64,000 bases of DNA, taken from the NCBI GenBank assembly GCA_949775045.1, contig OX459097.1, positions 8,094,954 to 8,158,953 on the forward strand, written 5' to 3'. How positions within the stretch are numbered: position 1 is the first letter of the stretch; each line of letters starts with the position of its first letter. The stretch comes from Metridium senile. Taxonomy: Eukaryota > Cnidaria > Anthozoa > Actiniaria > Metridiidae. Both the position numbers and the translations under genes were made by a program. The notes beneath the pieces are model-generated. The model was not told where the DNA came from. It was given only the letters and a program-made list of their open reading frames with translations, and did not search any database. Positions 1 through 12,392 of this stretch are shown here, in pieces.

Positions 1-59
1 GTTAAAAGGTATGCAGAAGATTAAGAAAACGGTTATAGTCTTGTAAGGTAGTAACTATA

Positions 60-106
60 TCATCGCCTGATGAAGACTAGCAGTAGCTGTCGAAACGTCG
101 CGGTCC
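60..106 (+). repeat. Retroelement tail with hammerhead-like core
   Basis: The sequence reads CTGATGA, an extra A, a stem (GAC, AGC, loop AGTA, GCT, GTC with one bulged T), then GAAACGTC. These are the pieces of a hammerhead ribozyme core, with one extra base before stem II. Similar TGATGAA-stem-GAAACGTC blocks occur at 14590-14625 and, with GACGAA, in the 13.0, 26.6, 49.6, 50.4 and 55.9 kb repeats. Such motifs are known in Penelope-like elements. It may be only a sequence relic. Confidence 0.35.
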
Positions 107-164
107 AAACCTTCGACATTCGCGAGAAAAAGCTATAACATGTTATTAAGTAAAGAATAGTATT

Positions 165-388
165 TTACGTCGGAAGTCCCTTCATGATCAGCCGAAGCTG
201 ATCATCCAGATAGCCGACGGTGCGCTCATTTTACTTCCCTCTCTCCATCTGTGCTCCGTCTTACGGGTATTTAAAGCTACACGGAAAGAAGAGAAGTTGA
301 AACAAGGATGCGAGGTCACTGGGAATCGAACTCGGATCGACCTCTCGCACAGAACGCCGCGCACTAACCAACTGTACCATCCTTGCTT
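165..388 (-). repeat. tRNA-derived SINE
   Basis: On the minus strand the unit begins near 388 with a tRNA-like head. It has an A box (TGGTACAGTTGG) and a B box (AGTTCGATTCC) at tRNA-like spacing, followed by a non-tRNA body that ends near 165. The body contains a short palindrome (GATCAGC...GCTGATC). It is not a functional tRNA because the acceptor stem does not close cleanly. It is most likely a SINE copy. Confidence 0.65.
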
Positions 389-389
389 C

Positions 390-2865
390 TCATCATGGTT
401 AATACTGAGAGGGGAATTTCTCCTCTATTAACTATGATCTCATATCCACGATGAAATATCTTTATAATTTTATACTGAGTAACTAGTTTGTTTTGATTTA
501 TATAATTTGAGTGTTTGCTCTCTAGTGTTAGTCTTTTATATTTGAACTAAAATATTGTCTTTGTTTATATCAAGGTGCCGGAAAAAGGTTTTTCATAGGC
601 ATCCATTATTTAAGCATCAATTTCGATTCAGTCATTGTTGCCAGAAGCAAAATTCACAAATATTTATATGAATGTATTCACAAACACTGGTAAAAACAAA
701 CTCAAACATTTAACAGATCAATAATGACTTAACATCAACAACATTTTGTTTTATTTAGCAAAAGAATATGAAGTATATAATAAGAAGAAACGAAAGTAAA
801 AGCCACAAAAAAAAAAGAAAAAAAAGAAAGAGTATAAAGGACTTAGCTTTTGAGTTAAATATATCTAATAAAAACAACTTATAACATACTGAAAATACTG
901 ATATAAATAAAAACACTTCAATCGCAATATAATTATAGCAGTTAACTCTGATTATAGTGTGAATCATATTTTTGCTATTTGCCGCGCAAAATACAAATAT
1001 TTGAGAATAGGAAGATTTAAACGAAATTTACTGCATTAGATTGAACTAAAAACTCGTTAGAAGATCAAGGAAGACAATGTGCTCTTATGCAAACAAGTTT
1101 GACTTTTTGAATGGCTTGGTTTGTAAAGAAAGCTTTATCTGCTTTTATAAGTGCTATTTTCACCCGTATAAATAAAAATTAAATATATATATATATACAT
1201 ATATATATTCACACTCGATTCATATGAATTCACAACACAGAAAAAAGCATGTTATAAAAATATACAATAATAAAAATGTCAAAAAATAAAACAGGAAAGC
1301 AAACCAAAGAATAATGATTTGCTTCGCTTATTTTATTAAAAAAATGCTTGGATTCTTGACTGAATAATCCAAAAACCCTAACAGTAACAAACGATTTTTG
1401 GACAAAATGGCGGAGTTTGCGTGGAAAAGCATCAAATGTCGAAATCTAGAAGAAAAAGGCTGCGAAGTAACACAAACAAAAGCTGTTTTCTTTCCTTCAT
1501 TGTTAATCAAAACGATTCCAATTTCCTTGTAATAACAGGCAATCTCAAACGACCGGTTTTATCAATAGCTTTGTGATAACTTTGTCTTTGATCAAGTGAT
1601 TACAGTGATAGCGTATAATGCCTAATAATGATCGTAATAGGCTAGCCAATCCCAGCGGGAAAGGTCTTTCTAGTGTATTCAAGACAAGAGAAAAAAGAAC
1701 AGCATCGGGGAGTAGCTAATGTTGATAAAGACATGATTATTCTGCAGACGTGTGTGACTTGTATAGTTTCGACCATATCACAAATAGATTGGGAAGTTTG
1801 ACTGATGGATCTCTTTAAAAAGATCTTAACATGGAAATTTATTTTTTTCATATTATGAACTATAGGTTACAGCCCCGGGTTACAACTTTGGATCTCTGGT
1901 ATTTTACACAAGCATGAAATTACTTCCAAATACGTTAGACAAAATGTGCCGCGAAAAGCTCTGTTTATCGAGGAACTATAGGGCAGTCTGCCATAAGTTT
2001 TCATTGAATTTGAATGACTTAAGGAAATTTTCTCTCATTTCTACGACATCAACTAGAAAACATATTGAAAAGTACGATTAAAAGAATTTGAAAAGCTAAA
2101 ATATCTTGAGTAATTTGGATTAACGGAATAGAAACATTGCCCAAATGTTCCCGGCTTTTACCTTGAAAATGCGCGTCAAAAAGATAAACTATTTAGTGTA
2201 ATTTTGATAAAACGAGATCGACTAAGGCGGGTTGAAGTGTTGCTTTTGAACCCTAAATGTGCGTCTAAAAGCTAAAATATTTGGTGTAATTTCGATTAAG
2301 AATTCAATTGATCAAGGCAACTTAACTGTGAAGTAATGACTACCCAAGCAGGTGCTGGCGCCAAAAAGTAATTTCTCGTGACATCTTATTAGTGAGATCA
2401 GTCTGTAAAATTGCCTAAAGTTATTGTTACAGATTTAGAACGAAATAGGCTAACACGGTACTCATTTAAGTTGATAATTGTTTGAAAATGGGAAACGTGA
2501 AGCAAAAAGCGATAACACTCTCAAATTAGTTTCTCAGTATGACCCGATGTGTATATCTGATAGCAAAGAAAATATGAATTTCTGCTTAACTTATGGCCAT
2601 GTATGAAAAGTATGTCATTTAAGTCGAAAGACGCCTTTCATATGCGATGTTTTTTCTTTGATAGAAATCTCAAAAGCTTTCTCCATTGCAGACGCAAAAG
2701 TTGTTATTGTTATGGAAAGCTTTGAAGAACTTTGACACTATAAACCGAAAGGCACACAAGCTTATCAAACAAAACAAAACTTTAAAGCATGTAACAGTAA
2801 ATTAAGACACACTACATAAACACAGAATAGGGTGAGGGCAAACCTGGTTTATCGTTTACATCAGC
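390..2865. other. AT-rich spacer, no gene found
   Basis: Only short chance ORFs occur on either strand, with no recognisable domain and no convincing splice structure. There is a TA-rich microsatellite near 1180-1210. I see no RNA gene or transposase. Confidence 0.5.
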
Positions 2866-3440
2866 CATTACTGAATCGCTGCACAGTGCTGGTTGATTTG
2901 TAGCTAAACATACACAAAAGCAACCTTTTCATGTCGCCTTTCTGTTTAAAAATAACTTTCTTTGTTACTTTTCACAAACACCGACGAGTACAAATCATTA
3001 TTGAATCGTTGTAGTTGCACAGTGCTGGTTGATTTGTAGCTATAAACACACACAAAAACAACCTTTTCTTGTCGCCTTTCTGTTTAAAAATAACTTTCTT
3101 CGTTACTTTTCACAAACACCGACGAGTACAAATCATTTGTACTGTGCTAGTACTAGGTTTGTTTGTTGCCAAACATCTCAAAATCACTGGCAGTTTATAT
3201 CTTCTTCAAGAAGATATATACTGCCAGTGATTTTTCTGTTTGACTTGAAAAGAATTTTCGTTCTTTGTTCGTTTTGACAAAACCACCAACTCAACTATCG
3301 CATACATATCACGTATTATCTGATTATTAAAATGTTGTATATTCGTTAGTTGATTTGTAGCTAAAACTGACAAAATATAGCAGGTTTTTCTTGTCGTATT
3401 TCTGTTTAAAAATACTTTACCTCTCTTTTCTCTTAGTGTC
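2866..3440. repeat. Diverged ~136-bp tandem repeat
   Basis: The block GCTGGTTGATTTGTAGCTA followed by a conserved 100-bp stretch occurs from about 2881 and again from about 3017. A third, decayed copy lies from about 3348. The palindrome at 3180-3234 sits between copies two and three. Confidence 0.7.
3180..3234. repeat. 55-bp near-perfect palindrome
   Basis: Left arm 3180-3206 is complementary to right arm 3208-3234 with one mismatch (AAATCACTGGCAG pairs with CTGCCAGTGATTT). Only one base separates the arms, so the loop is shorter than usual for a microRNA precursor. It could be a minimal MITE relic or a replication-slip palindrome. Confidence 0.75.
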
Positions 3441-6140
3441 TCTCTCAAAACACTGAATAGCATCAGAAAGAACTAATTTTAAACACAAAAACAAGCTTTT
3501 CTTCTCGTAAATTTTGCTTCAAATACCTTTTTTCAGGTTTCTTTTTAAAAAAGGAATCAATGAATAGCATCAAAACAAATTAAGTTGCAATTGTATACAA
3601 TGTCTTCTTTTTGTCTACAGATCTTTGCTTTTCTTTCTTGTTTTTCACAAAAGTAAATGTTCAAAGAGATCTAGAGTTGCATAATTATCGCTTGAATCAA
3701 CCATTTAGTGGATAATTTTGTTCAATAAAAAGTTCCAAAACAATGCTTTATTTCTGTGTAAAAATCTTTCCTGTTTTCGCAAAAGTCATCATTAAAAACT
3801 ATGATTGAAAAAACAAATACAATCACATCAACATTTTGTGAAAAGAAGTGCATGGTTTATACACAACCCCATTTTGTTTTCATTTATAAATATGACTATG
3901 TTTTATGTTCTTAATTCGTATACTTTATATTCCTTTTACCTTTATAAATTACATACATGTCTATTTTTCTAATTTAAATTATCTTTACAGTTATAATTGA
4001 AGCCAATCAGTTGCACATTTTAACAATTAAAGATAAGAAAACAGCGGAAAAATGTAATAATAGGAGGGAAAAAACCGTTATAATCGATGTTGATTGCCAT
4101 TTTATTGACAAAAGTCTTTAATAATTCATTGTGGTTGATATCACAATCAACATTAACAACAACATTGTACATATGTTAAGTAGACAATTAGTAAAAAACA
4201 CACAGGCGTTTATATATAACAAAGGAAAAACCCACAAAATAGGGAATATGGTATGGTATTTATATACTGTCTTTGTTGTAGAAATTGAACTGAACTTTAT
4301 ACATTACTTTTGAAACATTAAACTGAAAAGGAAATAATACAGGTTATTGGCGCAATAAAAAGTCACAAACGAACACACTGAAAATATAGCTGAAAACATT
4401 GATAATTGAAACCATAATTATACCTTAAAGCTTCCACAAAACATGCATTGAAAACAGTAAAGGAAACAGAGCAAAAATAGTAACAAAAACTCACAAAGTT
4501 AAAATGGTTACTTATATAACGCAAATTAAAGAAACCTTCATATGTAGTTTTGGAAATAAATTGATGTAAATATATAGAATATATACACCTAGATTAACCT
4601 TCACATAAAATTCAAAAACCTAAAGATAATTAGCGAAAAAATTGACGTAAATTGTCTAAAAATTACCAAAATTGTCTAAAAATACACCATGAGAAACCAA
4701 CGTAGCGATAAGAGACTCCGCAGTAAAGTAATATTTTCTCATATATATTATATGGTGTTGATTTAGTTACTATTTGTATTTTATTTCGTTGAAGATTGAC
4801 ATGCGAACAGCGCCAGTCAAAAAGCAACAAAAACTCTCGGCAAAACATTTAATAGTTACACCTTTATTTTAAATATTATCGATTACCCAAACATGTGTAA
4901 GTATCACTTTCAGTTTTTGCAACCATTTTTTGCTCCAGTTTTTAAAGTTATTTAAGTACTGCGCAATTCTTTCGCAATTCTTGCGCGAAAATTACTTGGC
5001 TAACCTCGCGGTTTGCTTTGGTATATTTTAAGAAAAAATGCGTTTACTTTTTTCTGTGATTCGAAGCTATTTCTATTCTACATTCAAAGTCTTGTATCAA
5101 AGTCAGGTTTTGCTGATGACATTGAACAGAATAAGGACCCGAAGTCAAGAACAGCCGGAAAGAAAGAAGGATCACTTTATTTTCACAAGGAAACCAGCCC
5201 CCCTTTAATATAGATATCAAGCCAGACAAGACTGCTAATTTGCAGCTAGAACAACATGGGATTTGATTCTGGAAAACATCCTTTTTGAATCATGATTAAA
5301 GACTATATTTACCCTGAGTGCCAGAGGTTATTTTCTACTTGCTTTAATAGCGTTTGTAAATCTGACGGTTTGTGAAGCAACGAAGTTACTCTTGAGGTAA
5401 ACACAGACTTACAAATGGTAAATACAAATACTAGATCAAGAAACCCTCTGGTTCAGTTCCAAGGTAGACTATGTTGGGATATTTGCGCGATATTGATTAG
5501 TAAATAGTAATTGTTATTATAACTTTATGTGGGTTGTGAACTGTAGAAAGCAATTTGCACATATAGATGGAATTGTCCGGGAGTTGTAAAGCGAATTAAA
5601 TCAAATATAATGGCAAAGTAGTCTTTAGTCTCAGCGGAAAGTTTCAAAATTTAGTCCGCAATTACGATCTATAAACTGAAATTGCCAATTTGTATTCAAG
5701 AAATCATATTGGAGACTACGACGAGCAAACATAATTAATTACAAAATATATCCTTGTCCATAAAAATCGAAAACCTTATTGTGAAATTACGATCGAAAAT
5801 ATGTACACTGTATTCATTAATTATATCGATTGTACTGTTGATATCACGAAAGAAACCACCAAAATAGAACATATTTAATAACACTCAAATTTCGAGTGCA
5901 AAATAAAAATCGAAAAACTTAGTCTGAAATTTATATGATCGAAAATATGTACATTGTACCTGTATCCATTAATTAGAGAGATTGTACTGTTGATCACGAA
6001 AGAAACCACCAAAATAAAACAATTAATGACACAAAAGGTCAAAATAAAGATGGAAAAAACGATCGAAACAAGGGAAACTGTAGTGTTATTTATCAAAATC
6101 ATATCTATTTTACTATTGATCCTGGTAGAGAAAATCAAAC
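3441..6140. other. AT-rich spacer, no gene found
   Basis: Low-complexity A/T-rich sequence. From about 5860 the text starts to resemble the downstream 95-bp repeats (CTGAAATT...GATCGAAAATATGTACA), so it is probably an older, diverged part of that array. The ORFs near 5875-6166 are repeat-derived. Confidence 0.45.
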
Positions 6141-6144
6141 ATAA

Positions 6145-6600
6145 CGAACAACACAATAATTTCTAAACATTTGTTTGAAATTACGATCGTGAAAAGTGTA
6201 CATTTGTACTCATATTGTAAATTCGTACCCGTATTGTAAATTAGTTCACAATAATTTCTAAACATTTGTCTGAAATTACGATCGTGAAAAGGGTACATTT
6301 GTCCTCATATTGTAAATTCGTACCCGTATTGTAAATTAGTTCACAATAATTTCTAAACATTTTGTTTGAAATTACGATCGTGAAAAAGGTACATTTGTAC
6401 TCATATTGTAAATTCGTACCCGTATTGTAAATTAGTTCACAATAATTTCTAAACATTTGTCTGAAATTACGATCGTGAAAAAGATACATTTGTACCCGTA
6501 TTGTAAATTAGTTCACAATAATTTCTAAACATTTTGTTTGAAATTACGATCGAAAAATGTACATTTGTAGTTCGTATTGTAAATTCGTACTCGTGTTTTT
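6145..6600. repeat. ~95-bp tandem repeat array
   Basis: Units carry TTCACAATAATTTCTAAACA, then GAAATTACGATCGTGAAAA, then GTACATTTGTACTC. Unit starts lie at about 6245, 6340, 6436 and 6512, giving periods of 95, 96 and 76 bp. All ORFs here are by-products of the repeat. Confidence 0.85.
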
Positions 6601-6797
6601 CAAAGTCATATCGATTTAACTAAGAGAGAGAAATAATGAGACAGTAATCTCCACTCTCCAATGGCGATGATGAGCTCGGTGTCACTTATGCAAAAGTAAT
6701 TAGACTAGTATGATAACTGGCGTTATCGCTAACCCATCGTCCCGTCGTGAAATCGCACTCCCCTACTCGGTGTGGTCATAATCAATAGGGTGCTTAT

Positions 6798-6803
6798 TAT
6801 AAA
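6798..6803 (+). promoter_or_regulatory. Candidate TATA box of the forkhead gene
   Basis: TATAAA lies 116 bp upstream of the forkhead ATG in an otherwise mixed-composition stretch. The position would suit a 5' leader of about 85-90 bases. No initiator or transcript evidence is available. Confidence 0.4.
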
Positions 6804-6918
6804 CACACTCAGCACTCCAACATAATTATACCCTCTGCTTGGGTGGCAAATAGGCCACGCCCATGGCTATACTCCAGGTTATAACACGCCACTTGTAAGT
6901 TTCCGAGTAAGTTTAAGC

Positions 6919-7752
6919 ATGTCGTGGTTAAGGCCTGATGTGGGCCAATACTCGATGTATACGCCGTGGTCGTCGTATCTACCTGAGAGATATCAGTATA
7001 ATACAGTCAATCAACCGGTTTACTATCCTTGCTGTAGTTTGTATCCTAACTGCGCCGGCGGTCGCTATTACTACAAGTCTTATTACTTAACACCACAGAA
7101 ACCACCGTTTTCATACGTAGCTCTGATCTCCATGGCCATCAAACAGGCGCCGGCCAGGAAGATTACACTTCATGGAATCTACCAGTTCATAACGACCAAC
7201 TTCCCATACTATACGTGGCAGAATCGACGAGGATGGCAGAATAGCATTCGACATAATTTGTCTCTTAATCGTTGCTTCGTGAAGGTTCACAGAGATAAGG
7301 CCGATCCGGGTAAAGGCTGTTATTGGACGCTTGATCCTTCGTATGAGGGAATGTTTGAAGACGGTAAATACTGGAGAAGAAGACGACTGAAGAAAGTCAT
7401 CAAAGATGAAGATGGCAACTTGGACAGCACCACGACCTCCAATACTGAAATATCAAAACAAGCAAGTCTGAAGGCAAAACTAGAGGATGTCATTGCAACC
7501 TTGGATGACAGTAGTCTCGAGAAAGGTAACGATGGACATTTCAATGAACAAAGTAATAGCATAAACATTGAAAATCTGGAGGTAAATGAATCCCATGAGA
7601 GCTCGGTTCTCACACGAAGAGATAGAGATATCGAAAATAAACAATACATCACGGCCACGAAGGAAAAATCAACGACAAACAACCGTGAAGAAACAGGGCA
7701 AAATAAGTTGAGAAGTAGTTTTAGTATTGACTTTTTATTGAAGAAAGATTGA
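6919..7752 (+). CDS. Forkhead-box transcription factor (intronless)
   Basis: This 277-aa single-exon gene encodes a nuclear DNA-binding protein. Residues 1-60 are rich in Tyr and Pro. The forkhead domain runs from about residue 61 ([14 protein letters not shown]) through recognition helix [15 protein letters not shown] to the basic wing end [11 protein letters not shown] near 158. After YWTLDP the wing resembles the FoxC/FoxL1/FoxL2 groups; I cannot assign a subfamily without a tree. The loop before helix 3 ([10 protein letters not shown]) appears one residue longer than in the Fox proteins I remember. The middle is acidic and Ser/Thr/Asn-rich. The extreme C-terminus holds FSIDFLL (268-274), an eh1-like motif that in Fox proteins recruits Groucho/TLE, so repression is inferred. 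The start follows a TATA-like box and is the first ATG of the frame. An antisense ORF at 7320-7760 is a shadow. Confidence 0.93.
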   Translation: MSWLRPDVGQYSMYTPWSSYLPERYQYNTVNQPVYYPCCSLYPNCAGGRYYYKSYYLTPQKPPFSYVALISMAIKQAPARKITLHGIYQFITTNFPYYTWQNRRGWQNSIRHNLSLNRCFVKVHRDKADPGKGCYWTLDPSYEGMFEDGKYWRRRRLKKVIKDEDGNLDSTTTSNTEISKQASLKAKLEDVIATLDDSSLEKGNDGHFNEQSNSINIENLEVNESHESSVLTRRDRDIENKQYITATKEKSTTNNREETGQNKLRSSFSIDFLLKKD

Positions 7753-8110
7753 ACGAACACTTTAAGTTTTTAACTACATAAAACAAGTGACAACCTCAGT
7801 TCAGTATCAGGAAAGGTCGGATTTCCCAATTGCAAACTGATAATAGTTTTAAAAAGAACTGTGCAAATTATGTTGAGAATTAGTTCAAGTATTGACTTTT
7901 TATTGAAGAAAGATTGTACGAACACTTGAAGTCTTTACCTACATAAAACAAGTGATTCATTTTTTAGGAAAAAGTAACCTCAGTTCAGTATCTGGTAAAG
8001 TCGGATTTCCCAATTGCAAACTGATAAAGAACTGTGCAAATTATGTTGAGAATTAGCTCAAGTATTGACTTTTGTCGCTAAACGATTGAAAAAACAGTTG
8101 TGCAGTTTGA
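7705..8110. repeat. Tandem duplications of the forkhead 3' end
   Basis: The segment coding for the C-terminal SIDFLL motif (AGTATTGAC at 7723) recurs at 7888 (165 bp on) and 8061 (173 bp on), each followed by the same 3'-flank text (TCGGATTTCCCAATTGCAAA). The first downstream copy would still read [10 protein letters not shown] in the gene's frame but lies beyond the stop at 7750-7752. The third has lost the motif's end. Confidence 0.8.
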
Positions 8111-8955
8111 AAGATCAGGCTTTAGTGTAGATATGCTTTGATTATGATCAGGACGGTTGATGAAAGGCAGAAGCATTTGTCAAGGATTTTTTTCAAACTT
8201 AGCATTGAAATAATTGAGCAAAATAAGTTTTTAAAAAAGAAAGAATGAAGAAACAGCGATAGAGTTGCAAACATAGAAGTTGCAAATTTTACCGAAGAAG
8301 GCACACAGGAATTGTATTACAGTTTCTATTGTAGACACAGTTGTATAACTTGAAGGCTGATTGTGATCAATGCAGCTATTGAAAGCTTGAACCATTTCCA
8401 AGGATAACTAAAAAACATTAGCAACAGTTGACATTAATCTGTTAGGGTTTGTTATTAAAGCTATTAGTAACTTGAATCAGTTTTCTTTCGAGGCAAGATT
8501 GAAGAAGTAGTATATTTTAACAAAGAAAAAAACAATTCATTGCTACAGTTTTTAAGTGTAGAGAGTTGATTTTGATCAGCAGAAGTTGAAAAAATTATCG
8601 ATTTGATTTTTATCTGCGTCACAGCCAGCTTGTCTTGTCCAAGTGGCTACCTATACTATCTCAGTAGCTATACTTAACGTTTTCTCCCAGTAATAGCTTA
8701 TGAAATAGCAACTAAATAAACTCGTTTCAAGTGTTTTAGTCCTATCCTCATTGGCAGCGACTGGCAAAGAGGATTATAGAGTGATATTCCTTCGTCTGTG
8801 AAAGAATAGTCAACGTAATACATAATAGTACACACTAAACCCATTGTTTTCTTTTGTTTTATTTCGACTATTACTCACTAACTAGTCACTTCATTGTACT
8901 GACGAAGGAAAATCATTTTATGATATATAGCGTATTTAGCACTATTACTCTCTAA
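8111..8955. other. Spacer, no gene found
   Basis: A/T-rich sequence with further weak echoes of the upstream duplication (AGATTG, GATTGAAGAA). No domain-bearing ORF and no clear repeat boundary were found. Confidence 0.4.
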
Positions 8956-8959
8956 TGCT

Positions 8960-9535
8960 TTTGTTTTCTATTGTGTTTGCTGTAACACTCGCTCTTATAT
9001 CGACTCTAATAAATACACTTTGTTACAAGAAAAACTCGCTATAATACCTTTGTTTTCCATTGTATGTCTGTTTTGTTTTCTATTGTATTTGTCTGTTATA
9101 CTTTGATACCGACTTTGTTTCAAGAAAACAGTTCAAAATATGAGAAAACGGCGCTATACAATGCTTTTGTTTTCCATTTCATTTGCTTATTACACTCTAA
9201 TAAGTACAATGTTTTTGAGAAAACATTTCAAAATCTGTGAGAAACCTTGCTCGACTCTGTTTTAAATTGTTTTCTATTGTATTTGCTTATTACACTCAAA
9301 TAAGTAGAATGTTTTTGAGAAAACAGTTCAAAATCTGTGAGAAAACTTGCTTGTTTTAAATTGTTTTCTATTGTATTTGCTTATTACACTCAAATAAGTA
9401 GAATGTTTTCGAGAAAACAGTTTAAAATCTGTGAGAAAACTTGCTCTATAATGTTTTCCATTGTATTTGCCTATTGCACTCTAATATCTCAATCTTTTGT
9501 GAAAACAGTTCAAAATCTGTGAAATAGACTGTTTG
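8960..9535. repeat. ~93-100-bp tandem repeat array
   Basis: Units contain TTGTATTTGCTTATTACACT and GAGAAAACAGTTCAAAATCT. The GTTTTTGAG block recurs at about 9211, 9311 and 9404. The ORF at 9337-9522 is a read-through of two units. Confidence 0.8.
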
Positions 9536-9539
9536 CCTG

Positions 9540-11280
9540 TCTTTTACAAGCAAGAAATCTTTGTTTCAATGCATGCAATAAAAACTCTTATACAATTAAA
9601 CATTATCGCCATTGGTTTATACCAGGTTATGAATTACACCTTAACTCTCTTTAATATACACTCTAGTGCAAATATCGCTCTTTAATGCACCTTAATTCCA
9701 TTGTGTTCTTTTGTTGTTACTTGACTATCACCCTTTAACTAATACACTTTGGTTGCACGGGTTAATGTAAAAGAACTCCATATAGTGCGTATTTGATAAA
9801 GGAGCGAAAGAACTTCTGGTATTTTTCCAGGCTACTAATTTGACTATATAATAATAATAATCAATTTCTCGCGCACCATTAAATCTTGGTGCGCTTTAAT
9901 ATAACATTGATTTATATTGTGTTTATCTGGATATTACACTTTTTGTGAACTTTGCCATAGTTATATAACTTAAGAGTAATAAACCTGGTGAAAGTGTATT
10001 TTGTATAGCGTTTTTCGTTCAGGTTGTGTACTTTTTTTATTTTATATAAACATATATTTTACTCTGAGTTTTCTCCAAGAGCCGTGCTCATCGTGGGAGA
10101 TCACACAGTACTGATTTACAATATTTATGGAGTTAAGGAATAGAAAAAAAGTACAAATACAAAAATACAAATGTTGACATAAAATTATTGCGAAAAGATA
10201 TTGTAACAAGAGATAAATATATGAAAAGAAAAGAAAGAAAAAAAAACACTGAAAAAATACGTATTACAATATAATATAATATAATTTGAGAGTAACTTGC
10301 TCTATAAAAATCTTTTGGTATCCATCATATATTTTTGGACATATAAAAACAATTTTTGGTTTTGTTTCAGTGTTAGATATGGAGAACCATTCAAAATGAA
10401 ATACTGTACGGTAAATGTAGGTTAATAATAATAATAATAATGCAATGTTTTAGGAGCATTATCAAAGCTCAATGCTCTTACAAAAAAAAAAAAAAAAAAA
10501 GGTAAAGTTGTTGTACTCGGTGATCACCATTTCACCTGTTGAAGTGTATAATTAATCACACTACACAACCTTCTTTAGATTGATTTTAATGGATACAAAA
10601 CCTTTCTCAGTTCGTTAGGGAAGGTAACGCTGCTATCAATAAAGAACAGACGGCTATTTAGTTTACGATTTAGTGGCGGCTATTCTAATTATACCGCCAA
10701 GTTAAATATAAACTGCCCTCTCTAAAACGTTCAGGCTAGCAGCTAGGCAAAACGCCAAACCCACTGAGTGGGCCGCAGACGCATTTACGAACCTGATTAG
10801 TTCTTAGTCTATTTTTGCTTCTGATATTCATGAAGACTTTGTATAATTATCTTTTATATAAAAAAAAGAAGAAAAAAAAAGAAAGAAAGAAATCACTTTT
10901 TTAACGTCTCAAATCTTCTAGCTGGACACGTGTGCCCTATGACTAATCGGGGAGACTCAATCACACTCACTACCTCTACGTTAAATATTTTGCACACGAC
11001 TCGGCTCACATTTTCATTTTATTATTATAATGACATGACTTTTGAGGTGCACGTTGTTTATTTGTAGTCCTTGTAGCATCGTTTGCACCTTCGTTAACAA
11101 ATTATTGCTTCTCTGGCCAAAAAAATACAAAATGCCCTCTAAAAGTCCTGTTTATTGTCCTATTAGTCACTATCAAAGACAAGTAAAAATGTAGCAAAAT
11201 TAAATGGACTATCATCACAGTTATTATTACAATTATAAGTTTTGTGTTCAATAATCTCTTGACAGATAACACTGAACAAT
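9540..11280. other. AT-rich spacer with dispersed repeats
   Basis: No gene was found. There is a short ATA microsatellite near 10425-10440 and a poly(A) run near 10482-10500. A fragment at about 10945-11020 (CAATCACACTCACTACCTCT) matches the SINE body near 32036. Confidence 0.45.
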
Positions 11281-11282
11281 AA

Positions 11283-11750
11283 ACGTTGGAATCGTCAGTA
11301 ACTTTATCTTTGTAACTCCTATTGTTACCTCGGACATATTTTGTAATTTAAACAATAATATATATACAATATATATATAATAATTATATATACATATACA
11401 AATTATTTTAATAGGGTTTTTTATATACATTATATACGTTGGAAACGTCAGTAACTTTTTATACGGTGTACATACACTTATATCTTTGTAATTCCTATTG
11501 TTGCCTCCGACCTCTTTTGTAGTTTAAACAATATATACATATAAATTATATATACATAACTTATTTTAATAGGGTTTTTTATATACATTATATACGTTGG
11601 AAACGTCAGTAACTTTTTATACGGTGTACATACACTTATATCTTTGTAACTACTATTGTTGCCTCCGACCTCTTTTGTAGTTTAAACAATATATACATAT
11701 AAATTATATATACATAACTTATTTTAATAGGGTTTTTTTATAAACATTAT
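11283..11750. repeat. ~158-bp tandem repeat, three units
   Basis: Blocks beginning ACGTTGGAAACGTCAGTAAC start at about 11283, 11436 and 11594. Each continues through CCTATTGTTGCCTC and TTTAAACAATATATAC to AATAGGGTTTTTTATA. The ORF at 11248-11430 is non-coding repeat. Confidence 0.85.
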
Positions 11751-11849
11751 TGTTATTGTTAAACCAATAATGTATATAAAAATAACCATTTTTTAAAATG
11801 GTCAATACCCAAAAAAACTGATTTAACTTTAAATACAGAAAATAAGAAG

Positions 11850-12392
11850 AATCTCAGAATAAACGCAAGGATTTCAGAAAATACGCAAGAATCTCAGAAT
11901 ATACGCAAGGATCTCAGAATATACGCAAGAATCTCAGAATATACGCAAGAATATACCCAAGAATTTCAAAATATACACAAGGATCTCAGAATATACCGGC
12001 GCAAGAATGTAGGAATATACCCAAGAATCTCAGAATATTCGCAATAATGTCAGAATATACGCAAGAATCTCAGAATATACGCACGAATCTCAGAATATAC
12101 GCAAGAATGTCAGAATATACCCAAGAATCTCAGAATATACGCAACTATCTCAGAATATACGCAAGAATTTCAGAATATACCCAAAAATCTCAGAATATAC
12201 CCAAGAATCTCAGAATATACGCAAAAATCTCAGAATATACGCACAAATCTCAGAATATACGCAAGAATCTCAGAATATACGCAAGAATCTCAGAATATAC
12301 CCAAGAATCTCAGAATATACGCACAAATCTCAGAATATACGCAAGAATGTCAGAATACACACAAGAATCTCAGAATATACGCAAATCTTAGA
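11850..12392. repeat. 20-bp satellite (CAGAATATACGCAAGAATCT)n
   Basis: About 27 nearly identical 20-bp units occur, with small changes such as CGC/CCC and AAG/ACG. Because the unit has no stop codon in one register, it yields a 114-codon repetitive ORF. That ORF has no independent evidence of being a gene. Confidence 0.95.

Noticed and set aside
165..388. Functional tRNA gene on the minus strand
   Set aside because: A and B boxes are present, but the acceptor and anticodon arms do not fold cleanly and a SINE body follows. The same applies at 28035-28128 and 32195-32280.
7320..7760. 146-aa antisense ORF across the forkhead gene
   Set aside because: Shadow of the forkhead coding sequence; Ser/Leu-rich with no recognisable feature.
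12047..12391. 114-aa repetitive ORF (SEYTQESQNIRTN...)
   Set aside because: It is the read-through of a 20-bp satellite with no stop in one register. There is no start context, no domain and no splice signals.
11850..12392. CRISPR-like array
   Set aside because: Units are contiguous 20-bp repeats without unique spacers, in a eukaryotic context.
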